From Helianthus annuus (taxonomy: Eukaryota; Streptophyta; Magnoliopsida; Asterales; Asteraceae), in contig NC_035433.2 in the NCBI RefSeq assembly GCF_002127325.2, forward strand, positions 11,336,645 through 11,400,644: 64,000 nucleotides of DNA. Reading direction: 5' to 3'. Below are positions 55,052 to 64,000 of the stretch, piece by piece. The notes under the pieces are model-generated. The model made no database searches and had not been told where the DNA came from. It saw only the letters and a program-made list of their open reading frames with translations. Made by a program: the position numbers and the translations under genes. Position 1 is the stretch's first letter, and each line of letters opens with the position of its first letter.

Positions 55052-57050
55052 TTTTAACTATTTTTAAGGCTTTATTTTGATTTTCTGAAAACATTTTGAC
55101 GCTATTTACACATGGAGTACAAGATAACTTGCTTTGATCAATGTTTAGCATTCCAATCCTAGAGATGAAGTTTTCAAAGGTAGATGTATCAAATTCTTAG
55201 ATTTGTACATCTGCCAACTGATCTTTAGGATGGACATGATGCAGATAAATCAAACCTTTTTTCATAGCAATTCCCCACAAAATGGTGTCTGATGTCAAGT
55301 GATGATGGATGAATGAGATACTGGATTTTGGTCAAACAATGTTTGTTCATCAGTGGATGAGCTTTAACAGCTGTTTTGTACATCTGCTGCTCTGATGATG
55401 GAAATGATTTTAGTATCACATCCAACATCTGTTGATGGTGAATTTGAGTTTCCTGCAGAATCAAATTCTTGACAAACACATTTTAGATGCTAATTTATCA
55501 GAATTAATCATATCAACAGGGTTTACAAGGATTTTTACTGTAGAAAATTTTCTGGCCCTTGCATTCAGGTTTTACCACTTATCTATTTCAAGTTTTAAAC
55601 ATTTCTATAGATTTTGACAGTGGTTGAGTATCCCAGATGATCATCACATTTGGCTTTGATCACCCATTTTGTGTTTTAATATTCCTTTTGCGAACTTAGA
55701 GTAAAACATGAGCAACCAGATGTTTGAAATTTGTTAACAATCAACTTTGATATGAGATGGAAACTTGAGTTTGAAATGACCCTAACTATTTCACCATCTC
55801 CTTTTGATTCATTATCAAGCAATATATCACCCTATGCAAAAATAAAAGGATTCTATATCCCAACAGGTGATTGAACTTTTACTATCAAAAACAAGTAAAA
55901 GTGCAAAGTATATCATTCTTAAGGAAAAATAAAGAATAATATATCCTGTTTTATTTGAAGAAAACTTTACAGAGAAAAAGAGTAAAAGTTTCCTGATAAT
56001 AAAATCAATTAGATATGGTGTGTCTCAAGAGTTAAAGTAACTTCGAATAAGGTCAAGATCATTTCATTCTTAAGCTTAGGACAATGGTCAGTGGTTTGAA
56101 CCAAAGTCCTGTAACCACTGTTTGGTACCATTTCCTTGTCAGTTGATTGTTACCATGAGGAGCCCGTTCACAAAGGTTTTGAAAGTTCTTTTGTTACCTG
56201 AACTTCCCTGATACAGTGATTGAGCATGGTTGATTGATGACATTATGTTTGACCAAAAATGCAGATATATTTTTGGTTTTCCTTTTGTAGGATTAACCTG
56301 TGGACTCTTAAGTGTTTTGGGTTTATACTCTTTTCTTTTGAATTCAAAAGTTTTGAGATAAACACACTTTTGAGTTTTTGTAATTTTTCTTCTTTCCCTT
56401 TTTACCCTTTCCATAGAAAAGTATTGAAACTTTTACTGGAAGGTTTTCAAGGAAAGAATACTCAATCCAAAATCATTTTCAGCAATGTTTTGAGAGATTT
56501 GGACATTTTTGCACTTGCTTATGCCAAAATTCCACATTACTCATGATCTGGATATTTTGACTACTGATTTTCTTAATGTATTTTTAACATAGTTGATTTT
56601 TGGTCCTTTCAGAGGATTTTCAACCTGTTTTTCAATATATAAGATCTAAATAGCTAAAGTTTTATTTCCCTCTTTCTATATCAGCAGAACACTAGTGTTT
56701 AGATGAACATAGTTTTTGCTGATCTGAGGTGCATACTTTAGTGTAAAACATCACAAATTTCATAACAACAGTTGAAATCAATTTTGAAAACATCGAACGA
56801 TCCCATAATTTATCAGATATTTTACGGATCTGAAAACTATGAGTGACATATGCATGAAAACACTTGTTGTGTGAGATTTGTGTGTCATATGACATCTTGG
56901 TTGATTTACAGAGTTTTTGAATAACCATTTTGACCATGATTCACTCGGTACTCTGTTTTTCAACTGAATACAACCAATCCTTTAGTATCAATATCTTTTG
57001 AGCTGAACTGTTATGTCAAATTGATTGTTAGATCGAATTTGACTGTCCAA
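55052..57050 (-). other. Element D leader-side interior
   Basis: AT-rich, no gene recognised. Short minus-strand frames at 56139-56414 and 56692-56937 look accidental or decayed. No CG-motif array like those of A, C and G is present. Confidence 0.5.
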
Positions 57051-57062
57051 GCTCTGATACCA
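57051..57062 (-). other. Primer binding site of element D
   Basis: On the minus strand TGGTATCAGAGC lies two bases inside the 5' LTR. Confidence 0.93.
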
Positions 57063-57064
57063 AT

Positions 57065-57851
57065 TGTTAGGATCTTGGGGCCATCATGATTGTGTTTGTT
57101 TGCATAAAACGAATAAGTGCAGCGGAAATGAGTAGCAAACTTTGTAAACATAATCAAAGGAAAATATAGATTGATAAACAATTGCTATTTCATTGAGTCA
57201 AAAGATTTACAATAGAAAGCAAATGATTACAGCAAGCTTACAATCTAAACTCCCCCTCAGCCTGATACACCAGAGTTGGTTGCACAAGATGAAAGGATGA
57301 ATTGAGGAGAAGAACTCACTCAAAACGATCAAATATAACAGTACAGAATACTGTCATATTTATAGGCAAACCAAACTACTCATCTACCTCAGCTGACGTC
57401 ACCATGATAGTGACATCTAACGACCTAACAAACTATAAATACTGTTCTATACAAACTACTGACATGCAACATCTGATAAGTAACAAAATGTAAAGCTAAG
57501 GAAAACTACTACTTCACGTTCCACTATTGTAGCCTTAGTACAGATGTTGAGTCTTCAGTGCTTTCTTCAAAGGTGATCAGTCTTTGGGAGGGCAGTGCTT
57601 GAGTCTTCAGCAGTACTTAGGAAACAGCAGTAGATAGAGCAGTAGTGTTTGTCTTCAGCAGTCTTTAAGGTATCATCAGTGTTTGGTTCATCAGTTGTTG
57701 TAGTTTGAGCAGCACTTAAGATTCATCAGCTGTTAGAAAACCACTGTCAAGGGGAGAGCATAGGGTAAACTGCTGCTTATTGATGGTCCACTGATGAGAT
57801 CCGGTTTTGGCTTTACATTATCTGTTCCTCTGTTAGGGTTCAATCCCAACA
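57065..57851 (-). repeat. Element D 5' LTR (right in window)
   Basis: 787 bp. On the plus strand it begins TGTTAGGATCTTGGGG and ends CAATCCCAACA. Followed by the resumed Mutator-like element (CACCATCACCTACCGGCC). Confidence 0.92.
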
Positions 57852-58848
57852 TGCACCATCACCTACCGGCCACCGCTAACCACTACCTGCCAACACCACC
57901 CACCACCCTACTAACCATCTGCTCCTCCTCATTCGGCTACTCAACAACTGAAACCCAATAACTTCGAACACAGACAAATCAAAACCTACCTTATAATTCA
58001 CCAAACATAACTCCTTTAAATTAGGAAAACAAGAAAACAAAACAGGGACATGGCTTGTATGCACAAAATAACAAGTCCCTTCAATTGTTCTTCTTCCTGC
58101 AAACCCCCATTAAACAAGAAGCAAGAACTGAATCAAAATGTGGCATTACCGCCGTCCATTTCAATTTCAAAAAGGTCATCATGAGCAACAACAACAATTC
58201 TGATATTAGTGACCCTAATTTCAAACCCTCAACAGTCGGTGATCAGAGAAAGACGCAGCAGAAAGGCCAACCCCTTGAAGACGAAATGACAAGGAGCAAA
58301 ACGGAACCCTAGCCGCCGCCACTTACCCCTTTTCAGTTCTGAACCGATTTATGTTCTAGTTTGAAGATTGAAGATGAAACGAGAGAGATAAGAGGTTTGA
58401 GACAGAGGGCAAGAAAGCATACTCGGATTACGAATTGAAAAATGGTGGAAAAGTTATGGATATTATTCACACCTCTCTGTTGCAGCCTTTAATCACGCTC
58501 AATCCTGAGTTGAAAACCCCTAATTTTGGTCGAAGGAGGTGGCTGTGTTGGCGGTCATAGGAGGTTACTGTAATGGCGGTTGTAGGAGGTGGGGTGGTGA
58601 TCAGTGGTCAGTGTTGGTGGTTGCTGATGGGGAAGAAAGAGATAGATTATGTACAGAGAGAAAAGAGAGTGTCTGTATTATATGTATGTGAATTTTGAAA
58701 TTTTGAAATACTAATAAGTTATTAAATCTTTATATATAAAATTACTAAAACACCCTTACTTTTATACTTGAAGTTACCAAAATACCCTTTCAGATAACAG
58801 ACAATTTGGATGGAGTTAGAGGCGGGGAGCAAAATAGATATAGGTTAA

Positions 58849-59812
58849 GGGGTTGTTTGGCAACATCTGAACCAATAAGTGCTGAATGAATAAGAGGTCT
58901 GAATGGGTAAGAGGCTCTGAACCAGTAAGTGCTGAACCAGTAAAGTGTTGTTTGGTTGCACCTCTGAATGACTGTGTAAAATGACAATTTTACCCCTCTA
59001 AACTACTTTAGGCTGAATAAAATACAAACCTGTTCATACCATCATACCATGAATCTTTTCATACAACCACTTCTCAAATAATAGCATTATTATACTTTCA
59101 CAACAAAACAAAATTGAACTTAATTCCATACAAACAAACACAATCTATTTATAATAGAGTTGTTCACATCAATTGACATATGTACATATATAAAGCACAA
59201 TGCATTATAATAACACAATTAAAGTTTGAATCAATATAGCAGATCACGTTCATATATATGCAATTTTCATACTTTCATGGTAGAAGATTCCACACATATT
59301 CAAATTAGGTTAAAACATATAGAATTATAAAAACAGAAATTTAAGAAAAGGCAAACAGTTCACGATTAATTACCTGTGGAGATGGAGGCTGTGGAGGGTC
59401 GGTGTGAGGAGAACGGAGGCTGTAAAAGGCGCTGCGATGGAGGACTGCTGCAACGTGGAGGACGGCAGAGTAGTGGAAGGCGGCAAAGGAGAACAAAGGA
59501 TGTGTAGGGCGCTGCGATGGAGGACTGTGGCGGAGTGGTGGAGGGCGGCGGAGTGGTGGAGGAGAGGAGAGGAGAGGAGGGGAGGAGATGATGGCGTCTG
59601 TCTATTGAGGAGATGATGTGCGGTTGTTTGTATTGTTAGGTCAAGGGGCATGAGTGTCAAATATCTCATTCAGCGTATAAAAGTAGCTGAACCATTCAGC
59701 TCTGAATGGTTCCATTAAGAGGAGAACTTTTTGTGAGCCAAACAGCCCATGCCTCTGACCGATTCAGAGGTAGGCTCTGAATGAATCCATTCAGATGCAA
59801 ACAAACAGGCCC
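58849..59812. mobile_element. Element E: PIF/Harbinger-like non-autonomous DNA element, 964 bp, TSD TAA
   Basis: The ends are GGGGTTGTTTGGCAACATCT and the complement of the right end, GGGCCTGTTTGTTTGCATCT. The flanking TAA (58846-58848, 59813-59815) is duplicated relative to copy 1, which reads GGTTAAATAGACC. A 3-bp TAA duplication and GGG-C-TGTTTG ends fit PIF/Harbinger. The subterminal parts repeat TCTGAAT/ATTCAGA. The centre (59375-59600) is a G-rich GGAGG-type low-complexity stretch. No transposase. Confidence 0.88.
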
Positions 59813-59915
59813 TAAATAGACCAGGGAGAAAAATGACTATTTTTAAAGGTTTGGGGCAAAACCGTTAAAGTGACCAAACCACAGGGAGCAAAATGGAAGT
59901 TTACTCTAAATTGAA

Positions 59916-60372
59916 TTTGGAAATTTATTCATTTATGTTTTTAAACGGTAACTTGTATTTGGGGGGCGTGCTTTTTTGTCTTCACATGACCCGTCTTAAA
60001 CGTCTAGGGGAGGACGGTCAAGACGGAGATGGTCCGGGCGGCATGGTGATTGGGCCGACGCCGTTGCTGGACTATCCGGGGACGGTCCCCATACGCAGTA
60101 GCCTAAAAGAGTCGACCCAAGCATGACACGGTTTTAAGTGGGCATGGCACGGAACAACATGAATAAGTACATGATTCGGCGGGTTAGGGTTAAAGAATTA
60201 AACTCTAAACCCAAACCTATCAATCCGACATGACTGACACCCCTACCGCTAATGATTTCTTATAAATCCCTAATTTCAGACATTTCACTTATGGAAGTCC
60301 TGGAAGCTTCTTGAACATCTTGGCTAACATCTTCAATGCCTGAATAGGTTGATGAATCTGTAAATTTATTTT
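59916..60372. other. Duplicated block copy 2, unassigned part
   Basis: Paralogue of 27484-28030, lacking about 100 bp present there. No protein family was recognised. Confidence 0.5.
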
Positions 60373-60375
60373 TTT

Positions 60376-60750
60376 TTGGATCTCAACCTCTCCGGCCTCA
60401 ACCTCATCGGAACTCTCTCCTCCGACATCCACCACCTTCATAGCCTCGTCAACGTCTCCCTCGCCTCCAACAACTTCGGCGGCCCTATTCCGCCGGAGAT
60501 CTCGTTCATTTCCGGTCTCATTCATGAAACAATTGTTACAGTGATGGTCACTGACGTCACCTACCTTTACTCAGTTTTGAACCAACAACAATCGATTATG
60601 AATGAATCTAAATCAACGGCTCTGATCACTCGTGATTTACTCGGTGGCGGTGGTGGTGGTTGCGATCTCGATTCGTCTAAGGAATTAGACCTTGACTTAC
60701 ATGTTCCTTCTGGATTTGAAAAACGTCTCGATTTTAAGGTAAATCGATAA
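60376..60750 (+). CDS. Chimeric open frame: LRR receptor kinase fragment fused to WW-like fragment, copy 2
   Basis: One frame of about 124 codons from the TTG-initiated start to TAA 60750 (no ATG at the start, so the real start is unclear). First part: DLNLSGLNLIGTLSSDIHHL, then SLASNNFGGPIPPEISFISG, leucine-rich repeats as in BAM/CLV1-type kinases. Second part after a 14-residue linker: MNESKSTALITRDLLGGGGG and DLHVPSGFEKRLDFK, resembling plant WW-type proteins, ending at a GTAAAT donor-like site. Copy 1 has the same fusion but a 5-bp duplication shifts it. Two unrelated gene pieces side by side point to capture by a transposon. Expression is unknown. Confidence 0.5.
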   Translation: MDLNLSGLNLIGTLSSDIHHLHSLVNVSLASNNFGGPIPPEISFISGLIHETIVTVMVTDVTYLYSVLNQQQSIMNESKSTALITRDLLGGGGGGCDLDSSKELDLDLHVPSGFEKRLDFKVNR

Positions 60751-61274
60751 TGTCCATACACAATTCGGTTTTATGATTCTGTTTTTTCAAAGTTTTAGTT
60801 TGTTTTGTGTTTTGATTGTTGATATTTGTTATATTTATCTTGTTAATTTCACTATTTTGTATGATAATTGTGATGGAAATGATCAATTCTTCTCGCCTGA
60901 TTTGTTCTTGTTCATGATGTGTGTTGAAGATGATGATGTTTTGTTGAAGATTTGGTTCAGAAGAAGATGATGGCGTGCAATGATAATTATAGTTTTATTT
61001 TTTATAAAGTCAGTAAAAGTAAAGGGGATGGGAAATTACCAATTTACCCATCATGTGCATATCATGTGACTAATAATTAACCAGGGTTTGGGGTTTAGTT
61101 AGACTCAGGGCCAAAATAGTTAGTTATAGAGACCATAGGGGCACATATGTTAAAAAATCTTATTTTTTGCTAATATAGTAAAAGTGATATAACCACAGGG
61201 GGCCAAAAACGTAATTCACTCTATTTAAAATGATATAAAAGGGATTTTGAAAGTTTTCATAGAAACGTTTTACA
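60751..61274. other. Intron-like and AT-rich remainder of the block, copy 2
   Basis: Paralogue of 28397-28815 plus 36378-36476 and therefore the empty site for element B, which would sit at about 61165. No gene was found. Confidence 0.7.
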
Positions 61275-61478
61275 TTTTTTTTTTTTGAAAGGCGAACTTC
61301 ATAAAACACCAAAAACGACCGGAAATCTCCAAGACGGAGACACCCAAAACAAAAGTTACATTACATCAAAAGAGAAATTCTTCCAATCCATCCAACCCAC
61401 CAATCCCTTTTTATACCTTCTAGAAAACCATAAGAAACCCAAAGCTTTAATGTCCGCCACAATATCAACAACGGTCTG
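61275..61478 (-). mobile_element. Truncated LINE-like 3' end with poly(A) tail, minus strand
   Basis: On the minus strand the sequence ends in GTTCGCCTTTC followed by a 12-base A run (61275-61286), a form seen at the 3' ends of plant LINEs. It begins exactly where copies 1 and 2 part, so it inserted into the block end. The other side is cut by element F. No RT codons are included, so the LINE call rests on the tail alone. Confidence 0.5.
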
Positions 61479-62124
61479 TGTTGGAGCACTTGTGTCTGTA
61501 CTTTGTCTGTATTCAGTCACGATGTAAACGATGTCCTTGTCAGTCCTGTAAGTTGACCAAGTCAACCGTCCTCCTGGTTTGACTTGGCCAAACAGTTAGA
61601 GTTATAGTTGTAATTGTCTGTCTCGAAGGATGAGAGATCGAAGGATGATGTAGATCCTTCGATCTCCTCGAAAGATATGCTTCGATTGATGGACCTCGAA
61701 AGATCATCCTTCGAGGTCCCTGTGAATCCTTCGATGGCTTTGTGATCGATAGATGATCCTTCGACCATCTATCGGATCCTTCGGACAAGACAATCTGTGC
61801 TGGGTATATATATACCCATGCATTGTGTGTTCACAAGTAAGATAAGAGATCAGATAGACAGAAGATAGATACACTCACTTGAGAGCATTCTGTCCAGGAA
61901 CACACACACACTTTGAGAGTTTGCAAAACTGATTTGTAAACATTGTGCTTGTAACCGGAACCTTTCATTCGCATTAATACAAGTGGTGTTAATCGGTGAA
62001 TCTTTGTGTGTTTGTGTTTGTGCTTGTTTCATTCCGGTTTGCTCACTAGCTTGGATTCCGCACTTGCTAGTGGGTTAGTATAACAAGGTTAAGGTTGAAC
62101 CTCATCCTCCGAGAGGGACCTACA
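61479..62124 (+). repeat. Element F 5' LTR
   Basis: It begins TGTTGGAGCAC and ends GGGACCTACA, 646 bp. TTCGA motifs lie at 61623-61795, with a TATA box (TATATATACCC) near 61805. The R-U5 part closely matches element A. Confidence 0.92.
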
Positions 62125-62126
62125 AG

Positions 62127-62138
62127 TGGTATCAGAGC
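62127..62138 (+). other. Primer binding site of element F
   Basis: TGGTATCAGAGC two bases after the LTR. Confidence 0.95.
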
Positions 62139-62514
62139 CGTGGCTCTTTACCTTGTTTAAAACCGGGTTTGTTCAAGTTCTTGGTGTGTTTGAACACTTG
62201 GTTTAGATCCCATTTTTAGTGTTTTTCTTGGATTTCTTGGCATAAAAACGTGTTCTAAACCAACCGGGTGTGTTTAAAAACGGGTTGGGTAACTTAAAAC
62301 TTGTTTTTAAGGAACTTGGTGATTTCCGGCCAAATTCCGGTCATAATTCCGGTGACTGGTTTCTGGATAAGGTTGTCCATTTTGGGTAATATTTTATTTG
62401 AAAATTCAAGTTGGTAGAAAGGTACATTCTGACCATACCCTTTTGCCGAAAGTTGACTTCACCAACCCATCACCTTTTCACCAACCTATTACATCAGTGT
62501 CAGTGTGTCAGAAG

Positions 62515-62910
62515 CATTCGAAGGATATCCTTCGACATCGAAAGACCATCTTTCGATCAAGGAAGCTTCGATAGATATACATCTTTCGACTCATCCTTCG
62601 AAGTCAGAATCTTATCCTTCGAACCAGGAATCTATTCGAAGGATATTCATTCGAAAGATAAGGACCTATATTCGAAAGATAAGGATCTTTCAAATTGTGA
62701 ATCTTTCGAGTTTGTGAATCTTTCGAAATCATTGTTCGAGATTCAACAGTGATCTTTCGAACACTGTTGATCCTTCGAACAAGTGTTGATCTTTCGAACA
62801 AGCATTTATCTTTCGAAGCCTAGTCTGCTTGGATTTAACAAGTTTGTGTTTTCAGCTTGTCTTTTGATCAGGGATCCTTCGGGTGGCTGTCATCTTTCGA
62901 GATATTCATA
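62515..62910 (+). repeat. Leader motif array of element F (TTCGA / TCGAAAGAT)
   Basis: Same motif and position as in element A. Individual blocks such as TCGAAATCATTGTTCGAG are shared with A, but many copies are rearranged. Confidence 0.85.
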
Positions 62911-62941
62911 TAGAAGTCATTTTTCTTATCAAACATAAAAG

Positions 62942-64000
62942 ATGACTCCAAGTTGGTGGGGAACTCCGGCTCCAGATAGTGGAAAGTACACATGTACAAG
63001 CTTATCTCCATCATGGGCCGAATCTCCCACACCACCTCGAATTACTGCAGAAATGTGGGCATCTGTTACAAATCAGAAGCAAAGTGAACCGAAAATGACA
63101 ATTACAACAGATTGGTTTGGCAATCCAATACAAGTTCCTGTAAAGCCAGCTCCAACCACAGACTTGTATGGAAATCCATTACCCCCAGTTGGTTTACAGC
63201 ACCACCGTTCTACTGTAGAACCGTCATCTCTTGATACAAAGAACAGTAGTCAGACAAAGTCGGCGTTGTATGCTAAAATTGTCAAAGATGCAAGCAATGG
63301 TGAATCCTCGGGAAATGATGACAGTTCTGAACATGACAGAAGTTCAGATGAAGATGTTTCAACTTCAGTTGAGGGTGATACAACTTCAAGTTCAAGCGAG
63401 GAGGGATCTGAATGTGAATCATCAAGGGAGGTTATTAATTCTGATGCAGAAAGGCTAACACCTGAGAATGATTCCAGTCAGGTATGTGTCGATAAACCCA
63501 CTGCTGTAGATTGTGATAATTGTGCTAGATTAAGAGTTAAGTGTGCTGATCTAGAAGAAAACATGTCTGAGTTGCAAGGCAAACATGATGCTTTACAAGC
63601 TAGTTTGTTTGACTTGCAAGACAAACATGTTTCATCGAATGCCAAGTGGTGTGAATTGCAAAGCAAACACGAAGCTTTGCAAGAGAAATATGATGTGACA
63701 TTTATCCACAACCAGAAGTTGACCGTGGATCTTTCAAAATGCACTGAAGCCAACATGTTTTATGAGAACCATGAAAAAGAGTTTAATTCGGTAATTGAGA
63801 ACTTGAAGAAAGATAAAACCGAATTAACAAAAATGGTTTCCAGAAAACAAACTGACATAAATTTGTATATATCTCGGCTTGAGATTATGCAAAAAGAGAT
63901 GGCTTGTGTGAAAACCGAAAGTGAGGCGATCCAACTTAAGCTAGACAGTTATTTGAGCTCTAGCTATGTGTTGGATCACATCATTGACGTTCAGAAAGAA
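62942..64000 (+). CDS. gag: Element F gag (partial, open to window end), capsid region and first zinc knuckle missing
   Basis: 353 codons are open from ATG 62942 to the edge. It starts with the WWGTPAPDSGKYTCTS motif shared with A, then jumps near residue 50 to TDWFGNPIQVPVKPAPTTDL, skipping the whole capsid-like region of about 200 residues. The first CCHC knuckle and its flanks are also absent. The acidic Ser-rich stretch and coiled coil (LQGKHDALQASLFDLQDKH) follow and are close to A and C. The frame is clean, so the deletions did not disturb translation. Such a Gag should not form particles alone and would rely on a complete partner (inference). Confidence 0.88.
   Translation, partial: MTPSWWGTPAPDSGKYTCTSLSPSWAESPTPPRITAEMWASVTNQKQSEPKMTITTDWFGNPIQVPVKPAPTTDLYGNPLPPVGLQHHRSTVEPSSLDTKNSSQTKSALYAKIVKDASNGESSGNDDSSEHDRSSDEDVSTSVEGDTTSSSSEEGSECESSREVINSDAERLTPENDSSQVCVDKPTAVDCDNCARLRVKCADLEENMSELQGKHDALQASLFDLQDKHVSSNAKWCELQSKHEALQEKYDVTFIHNQKLTVDLSKCTEANMFYENHEKEFNSVIENLKKDKTELTKMVSRKQTDINLYISRLEIMQKEMACVKTESEAIQLKLDSYLSSSYVLDHIIDVQKE

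Larger units (their letters stand above)
52240..57851 (-). mobile_element. Element D: non-autonomous LTR retrotransposon, minus strand
   Basis: LTRs of 787 bp (52240-53026, 57065-57851). On the minus strand they begin TGTTGGGATTGAACCC and end GATCCTAACA or GATCCTATCA. The flanks TGCAA and TGCAC match at four of five bases. The PBS is TGGTATCAGAGC (57051-57062) and the purine tract is CCAGGGGGAGAT (53028-53039). The 4-kb interior shows no integrase, RT or RNase H, only remains of one acidic/Lys-rich frame (53063-55050). A non-autonomous family driven by another copia element is likely. Confidence 0.9.
51910..59906. mobile_element. Mutator-like element, copy 2, with elements D and E nested inside
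   Basis: The ends match 26066-27474, with target duplication TAAATTGAA at 51901-51909 and 59907-59915. Element D is inserted at 52240-57851 and element E at 58849-59812. Its own sequence totals about 1.4 kb, as in copy 1. Confidence 0.88.
38395..61275. repeat. Large duplicated block, copy 2, opened by elements C, D and E
   Basis: It pairs with 23830-28815 plus 36378-36476. Segments: 38395-39164, then element C, 50465-52239, then element D, 57852-58848, then element E, 59813-61275. The ends are at 'gtgcagtaagcatatcatatc' (left) and AGAAACGTTTTACAT (right). Because copy 1 lacks C, D and E and copy 2 lacks B, all four insertions are later than the duplication. Confidence 0.93.
61479..64000 (+). 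mobile_element. Element F: copia element related to A and B, 5' part only, plus strand
   Basis: LTR, PBS, leader array and gag start are present, and the rest lies beyond the window. LTR and leader are close to A and B (TTCGA motifs). Target duplication and age cannot be judged without the 3' LTR. Confidence 0.92.

Noticed and set aside
59370..59669. Minus-strand 99-codon frame as a gene
   Set aside because: It comes from the GGAGG-type low-complexity centre of element E, and copy 1 lacks the whole element.

Overview
The window is plant nuclear DNA, most likely from an Asteraceae. It is dominated by transposable elements, holds two small spliced host genes of the potato-inhibitor-I family, and contains no prokaryotic features. 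The evidence for a plant is spliced CACTA transposase genes, Ty1/copia elements primed by initiator Met-tRNA (TGGTATCAGAGC), Mutator-like and PIF/Harbinger-like elements, tRNA-derived SINEs, and a plastid transit peptide. The family-level placement is inference.

Layout. 1-5204: the right part of a CACTA (En/Spm) element with a broken tnp2-type transposase, a six-exon second transposase gene with a frameshift at a G-run, subterminal repeats and the right terminal inverted repeat. 5205-6543: a direct duplication around a promoter-like segment. 6549-17803: element A, a complete copia element (TSD CGTTA) with an intact pol frame and one stop in gag. 18661-18997: inhibitor gene PI-1. 19175-22988: non-coding LTR element G with an unusual motif array. 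23300-23850: a third, truncated inhibitor copy carrying a SINE. 23830-28815 continuing at 36378-36476: a block repeated at 38395-61275. Element B (28821-36372, TSD TTTAC) sits in the first copy. 36792-38037: a second SINE, a tandem array, and gene PI-2, a chimera of a PsbW-like transit peptide and an inhibitor domain. The second block copy is split by element C (39165-50464, TSD GATTT), non-autonomous element D (52240-57851) and a 964-bp PIF/Harbinger-like element E (58849-59812, TSD TAA). 61275-64000: a truncated LINE tail, then the 5' LTR, leader and open gag of element F, which runs off the window.

The two block copies act as empty-site controls for each other. Insertions B, C and E can be read to the base, and D to within one mismatch. 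All four postdate the duplication. Both copies carry the same older Mutator-like element (9-bp TSD), a Harbinger-type gene remnant, and a chimeric fragment joining an LRR-kinase piece to a WW-like piece.

The copia elements A, B, C and F form one Sirevirus-like group: long gag, coiled coil, several polypurine tracts, and small hairpins before the 3' LTR. A has an intact pol but a broken gag. B and F have open gags; B lacks pol and F leaves the window before pol. The strongest unusual signals are the PsbW-inhibitor fusion, family-specific CG-containing motif arrays shared by U3 and leader, a foreign open frame replacing pol in B, a splice-acceptor-like gag/pol junction, and a long hairpin inside the CACTA element. 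All calls come from reading the sequence; no database search was run.
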